In this document: one piece after another, positions 1 to 8,181 of the stretch
Layout: each line of letters starts with the position of its first letter
How positions within the stretch are numbered: the stretch's first letter is position 1
NCBI GenBank assembly: GCA_046590705.1
Contig: JBKJUK010000270.1
Location: 1 to 16,539 of the forward strand
DNA: 16,539 bases
Direction of reading: 5' to 3'
From: JBKJUK01 sp046590705
GTDB taxonomy: Bacteria; Acidobacteriota; Thermoanaerobaculia; Gp7-AA8
Translations under genes and position numbers: made by a program
The notes under the pieces: generated by a model
What the model saw: the letters and a program-made list of their open reading frames with translations, nothing else
Told to the model about the DNA's origin: nothing
Database searches by the model: none

Positions 1-370
1 CTTCGCTGTCGCTCTCACGCAGGCGGGATGAGCTTGTTCCCCTTCAAATAGTCTTGCGCAACGCGACAAACCTTCAAGGTCGGCAGTACGTGTGTTCTCG
101 GAGTGTGACTCCGCTCAAACCTTCAAGGCAAATTGAAGCAGCAAATCAGCAACAAAGCAAAAGAACTCATCCTCTGCTCAAGGACCCAACGGATGAACTT
201 TCCGACTCAACCTCAGTAACCCAGAAACCTGCCCCAATTTTGTGCAATGATCTCATCTGCGGGTGAGGTAGTCGAAACCCGCAACCGCTGCGAAGCTGCC
301 CCAAATCTGCTCCTGAGCCGCACAGCCTGCCAGGTCCGTCAGGCTGAACTTACAGGTCGAAGGTCAGAAC
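1..370. other. Leader region without a recognisable gene
   Basis: No convincing coding region is seen here. The open frames are short, lack good ribosome-binding sites and resemble no family I know. There is a small perfect hairpin at 99-113 (6-bp stem, GTG loop) with no T-run after it, so it is not a terminator. The region presumably carries the promoter and 5' leader of the c-di-GMP enzyme that starts at 371. I looked for the conserved core of the GEMM c-di-GMP riboswitch and did not see it. Confidence 0.4.
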
Positions 371-3300
371 ATGCTCGACTTGCCACTTGTCATCGCGATC
401 GTCGACAGCGATCCGTCGATGAGACAGCTGCTCGGCGTCATGGCTCGTTCGTCAGGTGACATTGCCGTCGAAGCGGCCACCGCTGCAGAAGGGCGTGTTC
501 TTCTCTGTGAGTACCCGTGGGATATCGCTCTGATCGGGCGGTCACTGCCGGACGGTGACGGGCTCGACCTCTGTCGTGAGGTTGCAACGCGGGTGCGGCA
601 AGCCGAAGTACACCGTCACCTTCTGTTTCTGAGCCCGTCAAAGTCACCGGTCGATATCCTTCCGGGATTTGATGCGGGTGCCGACGAGTGTGTCGAACTC
701 CCGATCGACGAGGGCGAGTTCCGCCCCCGGCTCCAGGCCATCCGCCGAAATGTGCTGATGCAGAAGGCGCTGCACGGCCGCCTGGCGATGCTCGAGCAGT
801 TGTCACTCATCGACGACCTTACACATGTGTACAACCGGCGATTCCTCGAGGCCGAGACGGGCCGGTTGTTCGACGTTTCGTTGAGGCACGGTCGCCCGCT
901 CAGTATCGCCATGATCGATCTCGACGAGTTCAAGATCGTGAACGACACGTACGGCCACAGTGTCGGAGACATAGTGCTCAGAGAAGTCTCTACGGCCATC
1001 GCTGAGTCGCTTCGTTCCTCGGACGTACTCGCACGATACGGCGGAGAGGAATTCGTTGTGTTAATGACTGAGACCACTCTCCCCGAAGCTGTCGTCGTCG
1101 GGGAACGAATACGCAGTGCAGTAGCTGAGTTGAGAATTCCATGCGCGTTCGGCGAGCTAAGCGTCACCCTCAGCATCGGCCTGGCGGGCCTGCCAGCGGC
1201 TCATCTGGAGTCGGCCGCGAAATTCATTAAAGCTGCTGACGAGGCTCTTTATCAAGCAAAGCGCGACGGCAGAAACTGTGTCCGTTTGGCCGGTGGAGCG
1301 AATGGCGTGATGAGTGAATCGCATCTCGGTGACTCCGTTGCCGATTCGGTCACCGCCCGCGGAGCCGACCAACGCAACCATCTCGCAAACCCTGGAGCGT
1401 CCTCGCTTCTTCATCCTCATAGCTCACCAGTCGCCCGTCCTCTGCGCGAAGTTCTTCCTTACAACAGCCCGCCCATGACCAGCAGCGAATTCGGCGTCGA
1501 GCGTAAAGGCTCGGCCTTCCCCCCTGACGGCAGCGATGCCCTTATGAGCCGCCCCGCCTCAGTGTCTGGAGATACGGATTCAGATGCCGGACCGGCTCTG
1601 AAAACTGAGCGGAGCCGCAGCGAAGAGCTGCTCACTCGCAACATTTCGCTCCTGCACGCAACGATTGATTCCACAGGTGAGGGTATTCTCGTCCTCAACC
1701 GCGCCGGCAGTATTGCTCTCTACAATCGCCGCGCCGCTGCGATGTGGAACATCACCCCCGAGATGCAACGTGCTGGTGACGACCACGGCATGTTGCGTCA
1801 CGCGATTCAGCAGCTTCGAGACCCCGAGTCGTTCGTCGCCGCGGCACAGCAGTTCGACTGGCAGAACGCCGACGAGACAAGAGATGTGCTCGAACTGAAA
1901 GACGGAAGGGTCTTCGAACGCTACTCAATTCCATACAGTGTCGCTGGCGGGATCGCGGGGCGCGTCTGGAGCTTCCGCGACGTTACCGACGCACGGGCGG
2001 CGGCGCAGGCGGTAGACGACCTGGAGAAGAAGTTCCGCATTCTCTTCGACCAGAATCTTGCCGGCTTCTACACCTGCGACGGGGACGGCATCATCACCGA
2101 GTGCAATCCGTCGTTCGCCCGAATGCTCGGGTTTTCTGCATCGACCGACGTGATCGGTCTCAAGGTGGACGAGTTCCATCGCGACCGCGGAGAGCGACAG
2201 GAGGTTCGATCCCTGCTCCGTGACGTCCCGACCCTCCCCAGCATCGAGGTCGTTTTTGTCAGGCGAAACGGAAGCTTCCTGCACGCGCTCGAGAGCATCA
2301 CGCGTGTGGAGGACCAGCCGGGCGCCGCCTTCACGCAGAGCACAATCGTCGACATCGATGACCTCAAACGCGCTGAGGAGCAGGTGCGTTTCCAGGCGTA
2401 TCACGATTCACTCACCCTTCTGCCGAACCGTCAGCTGTTCCGGGACAGGCTGACCATGACCATCGCCCAGGCGACCCGAGGCCGACGGCAGGCTGCCGTA
2501 CTCTTCATTGACATCGACGATTTCAAGAAGGTGAATGACATATTCGGTCACGCAACCGGAGACGAACTCCTGGTGATACTCGCCGAACGTCTCCAGACAC
2601 GCATGCGTAGCACGGACACTCTTTCTCGTACGGGCGGCGATGAGTTTGAAGTCGCCATTGGCGAGCTGTCGAGCGTGCTTGACGCCGAGCGAGTAGCGCG
2701 AAAACTGATGCAGACGATCTCGCTACCTCTACAGATCGCAGACAGAACTGTTTTCCTCACGCCCAGCATCGGCATCGCCTTGTTTCCGGCAGACGGTTCT
2801 GACGGGGAGTCTCTGATGCGGAGCGCAGACAATGCGCTGTTCGCCGCAAAGCAGGCGGGCGGTAATATTCACAAGCTCTCCACGCCGGAAATGAACAGCC
2901 GTGCGATCGAGAGATTCATCATCGAAACCAGCCTGCGACAAGCCATCGACCGGCAGGAACTCCTGCTCCACTATCAGCCGATTGTGAACGCTGAGACCGG
3001 AGTAATCATGGCGCTGGAAGCGCTGATTCGATGGCCGCACCCTGAGCGTGGTCTTCTCAGCCCGGAGAGCTTCATCCCGATCGCTGAAGACACCGGTCTC
3101 ATCATCCAGCTTGGAGAATGGGTACTACGACAAGCCTGCGCTGACGCTGTCGAATGGCAGCAGAAAGGCCTCAGGGCTGTTCGTGTAGCGGTGAATGTCT
3201 CCCCTCGTCAGTTCCAACGGAGCGACATTGCAGGGATCGTTCAGCGTGCCCTCGAGGAGACCGCTCTCAGCTCGGAACTCCTCGAGCTCGAAGTGACCGA

Positions 3301-3739
3301 ATCGGTTGCTGCTGCAGATCCTGAGCAGACGACCCGAATTCTCCGACTGCTTCGCACGCAGGGCGTACGCATTGCGATTGACGACATTGGAACCGGCTAC
3401 TCTTCGCTTTCTTACCTCAAACAATTTCCGGTGTGCACCGTAAAAATAGACCGTTCATTCGTCAACACCGTTCTCACAGACCGCGCCGACGCGGCCATCG
3501 TGAAGGCAGTCATCGGAGTCGCACACAGTTTGGAAATGGAGGTTGTAGCGGAAGGTGTCGAGACAGCAGAACAGATGACGTTCCTGCGCGACGGCGGATG
3601 CGACCTGCTGCAGGGTTTCCTCTTCGGACACCCTCTGCCGGCGCAGCACTGGCACGAACCGCGCGGGGATTCTGCCGCAGAGTTCCTTCCCACTGCAGCC
3701 GACCGAAATCAGGCAGCGCGAGCACCGACCGAGGAGTGA
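371..3739 (+). CDS. Hybrid c-di-GMP enzyme: REC-GGDEF-PAS-PAS-GGDEF-EAL
   Basis: A 1122-residue protein that probably makes and degrades the second messenger c-di-GMP. Domains in order: receiver-like (1-125), GGDEF (145-305) with RYGGEEF at 222-228, a Ser/Pro-rich linker (310-415), PAS (425-545), PAS (550-670), GGDEF (672-835) with RTGGDEF at 753-759, and EAL (845-1095). Both GGDEF domains keep the inhibitory RxxD site five residues upstream (R215-D218 and R746-D749). The EAL domain keeps E883, N943, the ExTE motif (974-977), the DD pair (1004-1005), K1025, E1061 and Q1081, so it looks catalytically competent. The receiver is degenerate: Gly56 sits where the phospho-acceptor Asp belongs, and the usual Lys before Pro111 is absent. 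No membrane segment or signal peptide is seen, so it should be cytosolic. The ATG at 371 follows GAAGG and places the receiver start correctly. It is convergent with the sigma-factor gene. Two GGDEF domains in one chain is unusual. Confidence 0.95.
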   Translation: MLDLPLVIAIVDSDPSMRQLLGVMARSSGDIAVEAATAAEGRVLLCEYPWDIALIGRSLPDGDGLDLCREVATRVRQAEVHRHLLFLSPSKSPVDILPGFDAGADECVELPIDEGEFRPRLQAIRRNVLMQKALHGRLAMLEQLSLIDDLTHVYNRRFLEAETGRLFDVSLRHGRPLSIAMIDLDEFKIVNDTYGHSVGDIVLREVSTAIAESLRSSDVLARYGGEEFVVLMTETTLPEAVVVGERIRSAVAELRIPCAFGELSVTLSIGLAGLPAAHLESAAKFIKAADEALYQAKRDGRNCVRLAGGANGVMSESHLGDSVADSVTARGADQRNHLANPGASSLLHPHSSPVARPLREVLPYNSPPMTSSEFGVERKGSAFPPDGSDALMSRPASVSGDTDSDAGPALKTERSRSEELLTRNISLLHATIDSTGEGILVLNRAGSIALYNRRAAAMWNITPEMQRAGDDHGMLRHAIQQLRDPESFVAAAQQFDWQNADETRDVLELKDGRVFERYSIPYSVAGGIAGRVWSFRDVTDARAAAQAVDDLEKKFRILFDQNLAGFYTCDGDGIITECNPSFARMLGFSASTDVIGLKVDEFHRDRGERQEVRSLLRDVPTLPSIEVVFVRRNGSFLHALESITRVEDQPGAAFTQSTIVDIDDLKRAEEQVRFQAYHDSLTLLPNRQLFRDRLTMTIAQATRGRRQAAVLFIDIDDFKKVNDIFGHATGDELLVILAERLQTRMRSTDTLSRTGGDEFEVAIGELSSVLDAERVARKLMQTISLPLQIADRTVFLTPSIGIALFPADGSDGESLMRSADNALFAAKQAGGNIHKLSTPEMNSRAIERFIIETSLRQAIDRQELLLHYQPIVNAETGVIMALEALIRWPHPERGLLSPESFIPIAEDTGLIIQLGEWVLRQACADAVEWQQKGLRAVRVAVNVSPRQFQRSDIAGIVQRALEETALSSELLELEVTESVAAADPEQTTRILRLLRTQGVRIAIDDIGTGYSSLSYLKQFPVCTVKIDRSFVNTVLTDRADAAIVKAVIGVAHSLEMEVVAEGVETAEQMTFLRDGGCDLLQGFLFGHPLPAQHWHEPRGDSAAEFLPTAADRNQAARAPTEE

Positions 3740-3848
3740 AATCTCTGCCGGAACATGCCCCCGCACAGTTGGATGCGGTCAGAACGTCCCTTGCCGCCGC
3801 GCTCCAAATCGCCGTCGGCGTGTGGACAACTGCGCTGGTTTCCTCCAT

Positions 3849-4439
3849 TCACCCTATTGTTCCCGATGTCTTCAAATCGTTTCTTCGGAGAGCTTCTTCA
3901 ACGCGAGAAAGCGCTCGATGTTTCCGAACTCGCGCCGCACCCGCACTGATGCTGAGCCGCTGTCCCACTTCATCGGCATCGAGACCTTCCTCAAAAAAGA
4001 GGAGAAGGATCGCCTGATCCTCGGCCACAACAGCTCCGAGCGCCACGCGTACCCTCTCACTCTCCTCGCTGCCCATCAGAGCGTGCACAGGGTTGTCGGA
4101 TTCTGCCGTTGCCTCATCGCGAGAGAACCTCGCCAGTGCATTCGCTGTACGCAGCCGGGAGCGTCCGGCGTGAAGGCAGATGTTGCGTGCGGTCTGGAAA
4201 ACGAAACAGCCGATTGCGCTCACATCGCGTATCTTCTGCTTCTGCAGCGCTTCGATCACCACCCGCATAGTCTCCTGCGCAACATCCTCGGCAGCCGATG
4301 CGTCGTCGAGATGCCGCGCGGCAAAGTAACGAATGCGCTCCCAATACTCCAGCGCGACGCGCGACGCCAAAGCCTCGGTGTCGCCGGCGTCGAAACTCTC
4401 GTCAGCGACCGGATCGCTCCTGTAACGCTGCTCGGTCAT
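3849..4439 (-). CDS. ECF-type RNA polymerase sigma factor
   Basis: A 196-residue sigma-70 family protein of the extracytoplasmic-function type; it would direct RNA polymerase to a specific promoter set. Region 2 lies at about 30-95, with the acidic helix around AAEDVAQETMRVV (49-61) and the FQTARNICLH segment (81-90). Region 4 lies at about 128-185, with a helix-turn-helix around LDADEVGQRLSISAGAARVR. An acidic linker (108-127) separates them. The length is normal for the family. The start at 4439 is preceded by GAGAG, only a modest ribosome-binding site. No anti-sigma factor is adjacent: the neighbours are the c-di-GMP enzyme (convergent) and the csgG-like gene (divergent, 119 bp apart). Its regulation and target promoters cannot be read from the window. 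Confidence 0.88.
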   Translation of the reverse strand: MTEQRYRSDPVADESFDAGDTEALASRVALEYWERIRYFAARHLDDASAAEDVAQETMRVVIEALQKQKIRDVSAIGCFVFQTARNICLHAGRSRLRTANALARFSRDEATAESDNPVHALMGSEESERVRVALGAVVAEDQAILLLFFEEGLDADEVGQRLSISAGAARVRKHRALSRVEEALRRNDLKTSGTIG

Positions 4440-4558
4440 CGGGAACTCTCATTGTATCCCTACCCGAACATCCCGGTGTTTTCTGGAAGCAAGAGATTTC
4501 GAATCTTCGGGCGAGCTGAGAGAGGTGGCTTGAAGTGCTGCATTCGGAGGTCAGGGTC

Positions 4559-5539
4559 ATGCGCCGTTATCACACCGCGGGAAACGCATTTCTGCTCCTG
4601 CTGTTCGTGCTCACCCCGCTGCGACTCGATGCAGCCACTGCTGCATCGCATGCCGGCTTGAAGAAACGCGTCGCAGTCATGGACATGGGTCTCACTGCCA
4701 CGACCCTTTCGACCTCTTCTCCCGGCACGATCAGTCACACCAGCACGATCCAGATTCCGCCACCAGCCGACTTTGCCCTCGGATTGACCGAGATGCTGAC
4801 CACCGAGTTGATGAAGAGTGGGCGCTTCATCGTGCTGGAGCGAAAGGGTCTCGCCGATGCGACCGCAGAGCAGGAGCTCGGCGCAAGCCAGCGTGCAAAT
4901 GCTGAAACGGCAATCAAAGCCGGCAGCGTCATCGGAGCTCAGGCACTGCTGCGATGCGCGGTGACCGAGTATTCGTACACACAGTCGGGAACGAGCAGCC
5001 AGTTGAAGTTCCTCGAGGGAATCAGCATCGGGGCGAACCTGGTACGGGCTCAGGTCGGCATCGACGTCCGTATTTACGACTCCGCCACGACACAGGTCCT
5101 TGCCTCGCACGTTGCGCGAGGCACAGCAAGTTCACGAGGTGTCGACTTCAAGTACAGCACCGCCAAAGCTGACGTTGGAGGAGCAGGCTTCTCGAGCACG
5201 CCGCTCGGACGGGCCTCGCGCGACGCCATCGCAAAGGCCGTTGCCTTCATCGTTGGGGAGCTCGGAACTACTCCGTGGGAAGCGCGCGTGATTCGCGTGA
5301 GCGGCGAACAGATCTACCTCAATGCCGGCGGCGAATCGGGCATTGCTCCCGGCGCAAGATTTCTGCTCTATCGCGCCGAGGGAGCGCTGATCGACCCGAG
5401 CTCCGGTTTGAATCTCGGAGCGCCCGAACAGCGCGTCGGCTCTCTCGAGATCGTAAACGTTCAGCCAAAGTTTGCGGTCGGTAAGATCACCGATGGCGCG
5501 TCGCCGAAGCGAAACGACATCGTCCGCCCCGCTCCGTGA
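4559..5539 (+). CDS. CsgG-family secreted/outer-membrane-associated protein
   Basis: A 326-residue protein with an N-terminal signal peptide (about 1-27, hydrophobic core FLLLLFVLTP at 11-20). Residues 36-240 form a CsgG-like domain: KRVAVMDMG at the start, then the helix LTEMLTTELMKSGRFIVLER and a segment on loss of identity typical of the family. CsgG is the outer-membrane channel of curli secretion, and many homologues are periplasmic or envelope proteins of unknown role. Unlike classical CsgG there is no lipobox Cys, so it is probably not a lipoprotein. The C-terminal part (about 245-326) has a small beta domain with SGIAPGARFLLYR, as in FlgT-like tails. I chose the ATG at 4559 because GGAGG lies at 4546-4550; an upstream GTG at 4535 would spoil the signal peptide. 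No other curli gene is nearby, so a curli role is not implied. Confidence 0.85.
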   Translation: MRRYHTAGNAFLLLLFVLTPLRLDAATAASHAGLKKRVAVMDMGLTATTLSTSSPGTISHTSTIQIPPPADFALGLTEMLTTELMKSGRFIVLERKGLADATAEQELGASQRANAETAIKAGSVIGAQALLRCAVTEYSYTQSGTSSQLKFLEGISIGANLVRAQVGIDVRIYDSATTQVLASHVARGTASSRGVDFKYSTAKADVGGAGFSSTPLGRASRDAIAKAVAFIVGELGTTPWEARVIRVSGEQIYLNAGGESGIAPGARFLLYRAEGALIDPSSGLNLGAPEQRVGSLEIVNVQPKFAVGKITDGASPKRNDIVRPAP

Positions 5540-5620
5540 TGTCACAAGGCATCCGCTACAGAGGATCATCAGGCGTCGCGGGATGCGGTGCTTCGATGCT
5601 GACCATCAAATAAGCCCAAA

Positions 5621-5626
5621 GGGGGA
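5621..5626 (+). promoter_or_regulatory. Strong ribosome-binding site of the cytochrome/FN3 gene
   Basis: GGGGGA lies four bases before the ATG at 5630 and fixes that start. The leader between 5540 and 5629 also contains an imperfect GCATCC/GGATGC inverted repeat (about 5549-5590) that could fold, but it has no terminator features. Confidence 0.5.
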
Positions 5627-5629
5627 ATC

Positions 5630-6550
5630 ATGAAAAATCATTGCTTGGCGGTTGTATGGATCGCGGCGGTATTGGTGCTGACGCCATCTGCCGCGCACGC
5701 GCAATCCGGCGCAACGAAGTATGCGAACACTTGCGCTGGCTGTCATGGAGCGGCTCCCGGTTTTGCGCAAAAACCTTCAGTTCATAAGGCTTCGGCAAAT
5801 GCGGGCGCGATTCCGCATTATCTTCTGGGCGATGCTGATATTGCTGCCTTCGTTCCACCGAGTAGGCCATCCATCCCTGCTTCTGGCGCCACTGCTCTCA
5901 CCGAGAGCAGTGCAACACTGACCGTATACCCTGGCACAACTATCATTCTCACCAGCTACACTGTGTCCTGCACGGGAGGAGGAGCAACAAAAACAGCCGT
6001 CGCCGCAGCCGCCGCCGGCGTCGGCGTCGGAACCCACATTACCGTCACTGGTCTCACCGCCGCTACTGCTTACAATTGCTCGGCCACGGCCACCAACTCT
6101 TCCGGCACTGGCCCTTCGTCTGCCCCCCCGGTGAGCATTACAACTACAACGAATGCTACCGCTCCAGCACTGCCGACACCCATCGTCAAGGTCCGTTTGT
6201 TGAATTCGGGCGAGAACACAATCGTTCAATGCCCGGTTCAGTACTCCAACTCCAACCCCCCGCGCTGGTTTGTCAAGGTATCCGCTAGTCTACCCATCAC
6301 GAGAGACCCCAGGGTTGGACGACTCCCCTCCGGTGGACTCCCCGAAGGTGCGGCATTCCGATATTTGTTCAAACTGAATGGCTATCCACCTCCAGGCCAT
6401 GACCCTGGCATTTGGTATCCGAGTCCCGGCGTATCCTTCGTTCCTCCGGCGCGCGGCAACTACCAGTTCGAGGTGTTCGCTCAGGTGTGGCAGAACGAAC
6501 AACCAATAAGTCGAGCGTCTTCGGCGGTCATCAGCTGTGCGGTGGAGTAA
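5630..6550 (+). CDS. Secreted cytochrome c-like / fibronectin type III protein
   Basis: A 306-residue exported protein. Residues 1-24 are a signal peptide ending AHA. A c-type heme motif CAGCH follows at 35-39, and about 40 residues later comes GDADIAAFV (67-75), which matches the last helix of small class I cytochromes. The stretch between is short and contains no Met, so the normal sixth heme ligand is missing; His52 or His63 might substitute. Residues 78-173 form a fibronectin type III domain (ITVTGLTAATAYNCSATATN and flanks are typical). Residues 180-306 are a beta-rich segment with two Cys that I do not recognise. Cytochrome-FN3 proteins of this kind are usually envelope or extracellular, and the role here is unknown. 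It lies 90 bp after the csgG-like gene on the same strand and may be co-transcribed. Confidence 0.8.
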   Translation: MKNHCLAVVWIAAVLVLTPSAAHAQSGATKYANTCAGCHGAAPGFAQKPSVHKASANAGAIPHYLLGDADIAAFVPPSRPSIPASGATALTESSATLTVYPGTTIILTSYTVSCTGGGATKTAVAAAAAGVGVGTHITVTGLTAATAYNCSATATNSSGTGPSSAPPVSITTTTNATAPALPTPIVKVRLLNSGENTIVQCPVQYSNSNPPRWFVKVSASLPITRDPRVGRLPSGGLPEGAAFRYLFKLNGYPPPGHDPGIWYPSPGVSFVPPARGNYQFEVFAQVWQNEQPISRASSAVISCAVE

Positions 6551-6604
6551 GCGCTGAGGGCGACAGCGCTCAAGCCAAAGTTTGCGGTCGGTGAGATCTC
6601 CTAA
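6551..6604 (+). pseudogene. Fragment resembling the 3' end of a csgG-like gene
   Basis: Bases 6573-6601 match 27 of 29 bases of the csgG-like gene at 5463-5491, including 20 identical bases in a row. The fragment is read in the same frame as the upstream cytochrome/FN3 gene, just past its TAA stop: it reads KPKFAVGEIS then TAA, against QPKFAVGKIT in the csgG-like protein. A 7-bp hairpin (6550-6556 with 6564-6570) precedes it. It is either a remnant of a decayed paralogue or a small recombined piece. It directly abuts the repeat array that starts at 6604. Confidence 0.5.
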
Positions 6605-6670
6605 CGGCCTTTTGGGGTCACATCTTCGTTTTTCCAAACGGCCTTTTGAAAGCCTTTTGAAAGGCCTTTT
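6604..6670 (+). repeat. Extra left end and GGCCTTTTG spacer array before repeat copy 1
   Basis: Contains a complete left end, GGGGTCACATCTTCG at 6614-6628 followed by TTTTTC, then reiterated GCCTTTTGAAA units (6639-6670) leading into the full element at 6671. The left end is thus present twice, 57 bp apart, while the right end occurs once. Confidence 0.8.
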
Positions 6671-6783
6671 GGGGTCACATCTTCGTTTTTCGATCTACGC
6701 ACAGTGTGCATCGAGACAGACCGCTGGTAGAAACTCTCCTCCAGGTGTTCGCGGCGCGTACAGAACACCGAAGATGTGACCCC
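6671..6783 (+). repeat. 113-bp inverted-end element, copy 1 (MITE-like)
   Basis: Starts with GGGGTCACATCTTCG (6671-6685) and ends with its exact reverse complement (6769-6783), a perfect 15-bp terminal inverted repeat. The interior is non-coding. It matches copy 2 (9946-10058) at all but five positions, and the similarity continues a few bases past both ends (GGCCTTTT on the left, ACGAT on the right). No transposase is present in the window. Size and structure suggest a small non-autonomous mobile element or an intergenic repeat. The ends recall sequences found near IS200-like/REP-associated transposases, but that link is from memory and uncertain. It lies just beyond the end of the merA-like gene. 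Confidence 0.8.
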
Positions 6784-6821
6784 ACGATTCCCGGTCGCCA
6801 GCTCGAGCCACTACGACGAAT

Positions 6822-8174
6822 CTAAACCATGTAGGCCATATCGGAACCATGGGTCGGATATGCGAACAGCATCTCTTTGATCTGCGAACTCGTCATTCCC
6901 GTTCGCATCGCCATCGCGAAGAGGTTGATCAGCTCTTCGGCGGATGGTCCGAGCAGGTGCGCGCCGAGAATTCGACCGCTCTCTTTCTCGATGAGAACCT
7001 TCGATCCGGAGTGCGTCTCGCCGACGCGGCGCGATGAGTACCATGATGACGTGTCGACGAGATTGGTTCGAAAGCGAAGTCCACGTTGCCTTGCCGCATC
7101 TTCCGTCAGTCCGACCGCGGCCAGAGGCGGAAGTGTGAAAGCGACGCTCGGGACTATCGAATAGTCGGCCCGTAAATGATTCCCCTCGAGGAGATTGGCC
7201 GCCACGACGCGACCCTCATATCCCGCCACAGGCGTGAGCGCCGGGCCGAGTGCAGCGGCGTCGCCTGCCACGTATACCGCCGCATTGGAAACGCTCTGCA
7301 GAAATTCGTTGAGTCTGATCCGTCCGCCAACTGCGTCGATTCCCGCTGCGTCGAGATCGAGATCGCCGACAGCCGGAACGCGGCCCGCTCCATGGACAAC
7401 CAGGTCTGCCTCGACAGATGTCTCCCTACCGTCTTTTCGTCCTTGAACGACAAACCCGCCGGCACCGCGTTCGATGCGCGTGACGCTGGTTCCGAGCCGG
7501 ACGTCGATGCCGAGGATGCGCGACCTCTCGACGAGCCTGTCGACCAGATCAGGATCAAAGAGGGAAAGCGGTCGAGCGCCACGGTGAAGGATTGTCGCCT
7601 GCGCACCCGCACGAATTGCGACGTGCGCGAACTCGAATGAGATGAAGCCGCCGCCGACGAAGACGATTCTCCGCGGAAGCTCGTCGAGCTCGAGAAACTG
7701 AGTGCTCGTGATCAGAAGGTCTTCACCGACGATTCCGAGCGGCACAGGCTTCGCTCCGCTTGCGATGAGTATATATTTGCCTTCGAGGCGTCGGCCGGCA
7801 ACCTCGAGGGTCGTCCCACTGATGAAGCGTGCCTGTCCGTGAAAGACTTCGATGCCGGACCTGCGAAAACTTTCTTCTTTTCGTTCCGGCACCTCGGCAA
7901 TCATGGAGCGCTTGAATCGCATCAGCTCCGGCCAGTCGATGCGCAGACCCTCATGACGAACTCCCTTCCCCGCCAGGCGCCCTGCCCATTCGATGGCCTC
8001 GGCATTCCCAACCAGAACCTTCTTCGGATCACACCCGCGGAGCGCACAGGTTCCGCCGAACGGCAACTCATCAATGACCGCAACCGACCACCCTGCCTTG
8101 CGGCATCGCGCAGCTACGGCCGAGGCGGCAGAGCCGGTCCCGATGACTACGAGTTCAAACTGTCGAGCATCCAC
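6822..8174 (-). CDS. MerA-like FAD/NAD(P) disulfide oxidoreductase
   Basis: A 450-residue flavoprotein of the glutathione reductase/mercuric reductase/lipoamide dehydrogenase family. It shows the FAD dinucleotide fold (VVIGTGSAAS, 9-18), the redox-active pair C43-x4-C48 in GGTCALRGC, the NAD(P) fold (GGGFIS, 174-179), the second FAD contact (YVAGDAAA, 301-308) and a C-terminal dimer domain. It lacks the N-terminal HMA domain and the C-terminal vicinal Cys pair of classical MerA. Where glutathione reductases have His-Pro-Thr it has Tyr439-Pro-Thr, and MerA also has Tyr here. It is the last gene of the operon, starting 7 bp after the csoR-like gene, with AGGACAG as ribosome-binding site inside that gene's end. 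It probably reduces or processes the metal taken up by the upstream gene products, but the substrate is not proven, so no symbol is given. Confidence 0.85.
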   Translation of the reverse strand: MDARQFELVVIGTGSAASAVAARCRKAGWSVAVIDELPFGGTCALRGCDPKKVLVGNAEAIEWAGRLAGKGVRHEGLRIDWPELMRFKRSMIAEVPERKEESFRRSGIEVFHGQARFISGTTLEVAGRRLEGKYILIASGAKPVPLGIVGEDLLITSTQFLELDELPRRIVFVGGGFISFEFAHVAIRAGAQATILHRGARPLSLFDPDLVDRLVERSRILGIDVRLGTSVTRIERGAGGFVVQGRKDGRETSVEADLVVHGAGRVPAVGDLDLDAAGIDAVGGRIRLNEFLQSVSNAAVYVAGDAAALGPALTPVAGYEGRVVAANLLEGNHLRADYSIVPSVAFTLPPLAAVGLTEDAARQRGLRFRTNLVDTSSWYSSRRVGETHSGSKVLIEKESGRILGAHLLGPSAEELINLFAMAMRTGMTSSQIKEMLFAYPTHGSDMAYMV

Positions 8175-8181
8175 ATCTGTC

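Noticed and set aside
1..370. c-di-GMP (GEMM) riboswitch upstream of the c-di-GMP enzyme
   Set aside because: The conserved GEMM core sequences are absent here and also before the cytochrome/FN3 gene.
438..1176. Long minus-strand open frames inside the c-di-GMP enzyme gene
   Set aside because: They have no domain resemblance or ribosome-binding site and overlap a gene with clear domains throughout.
4451..4456. TACAAT on the minus strand as -10 box of the sigma-factor gene
   Set aside because: No matching -35 hexamer, and the transcript would start only a few bases before the ATG.
3433..4661. Plus-strand open frames across the sigma-factor gene (3433-4017 and 3822-4661)
   Set aside because: Their translations are composition-driven and match nothing; the minus-strand frame has clear sigma regions 2 and 4.
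6604..6783. CRISPR-like array in the repeat region
   Set aside because: Repeats are few, irregularly spaced and have inverted partners; no cas genes are present.
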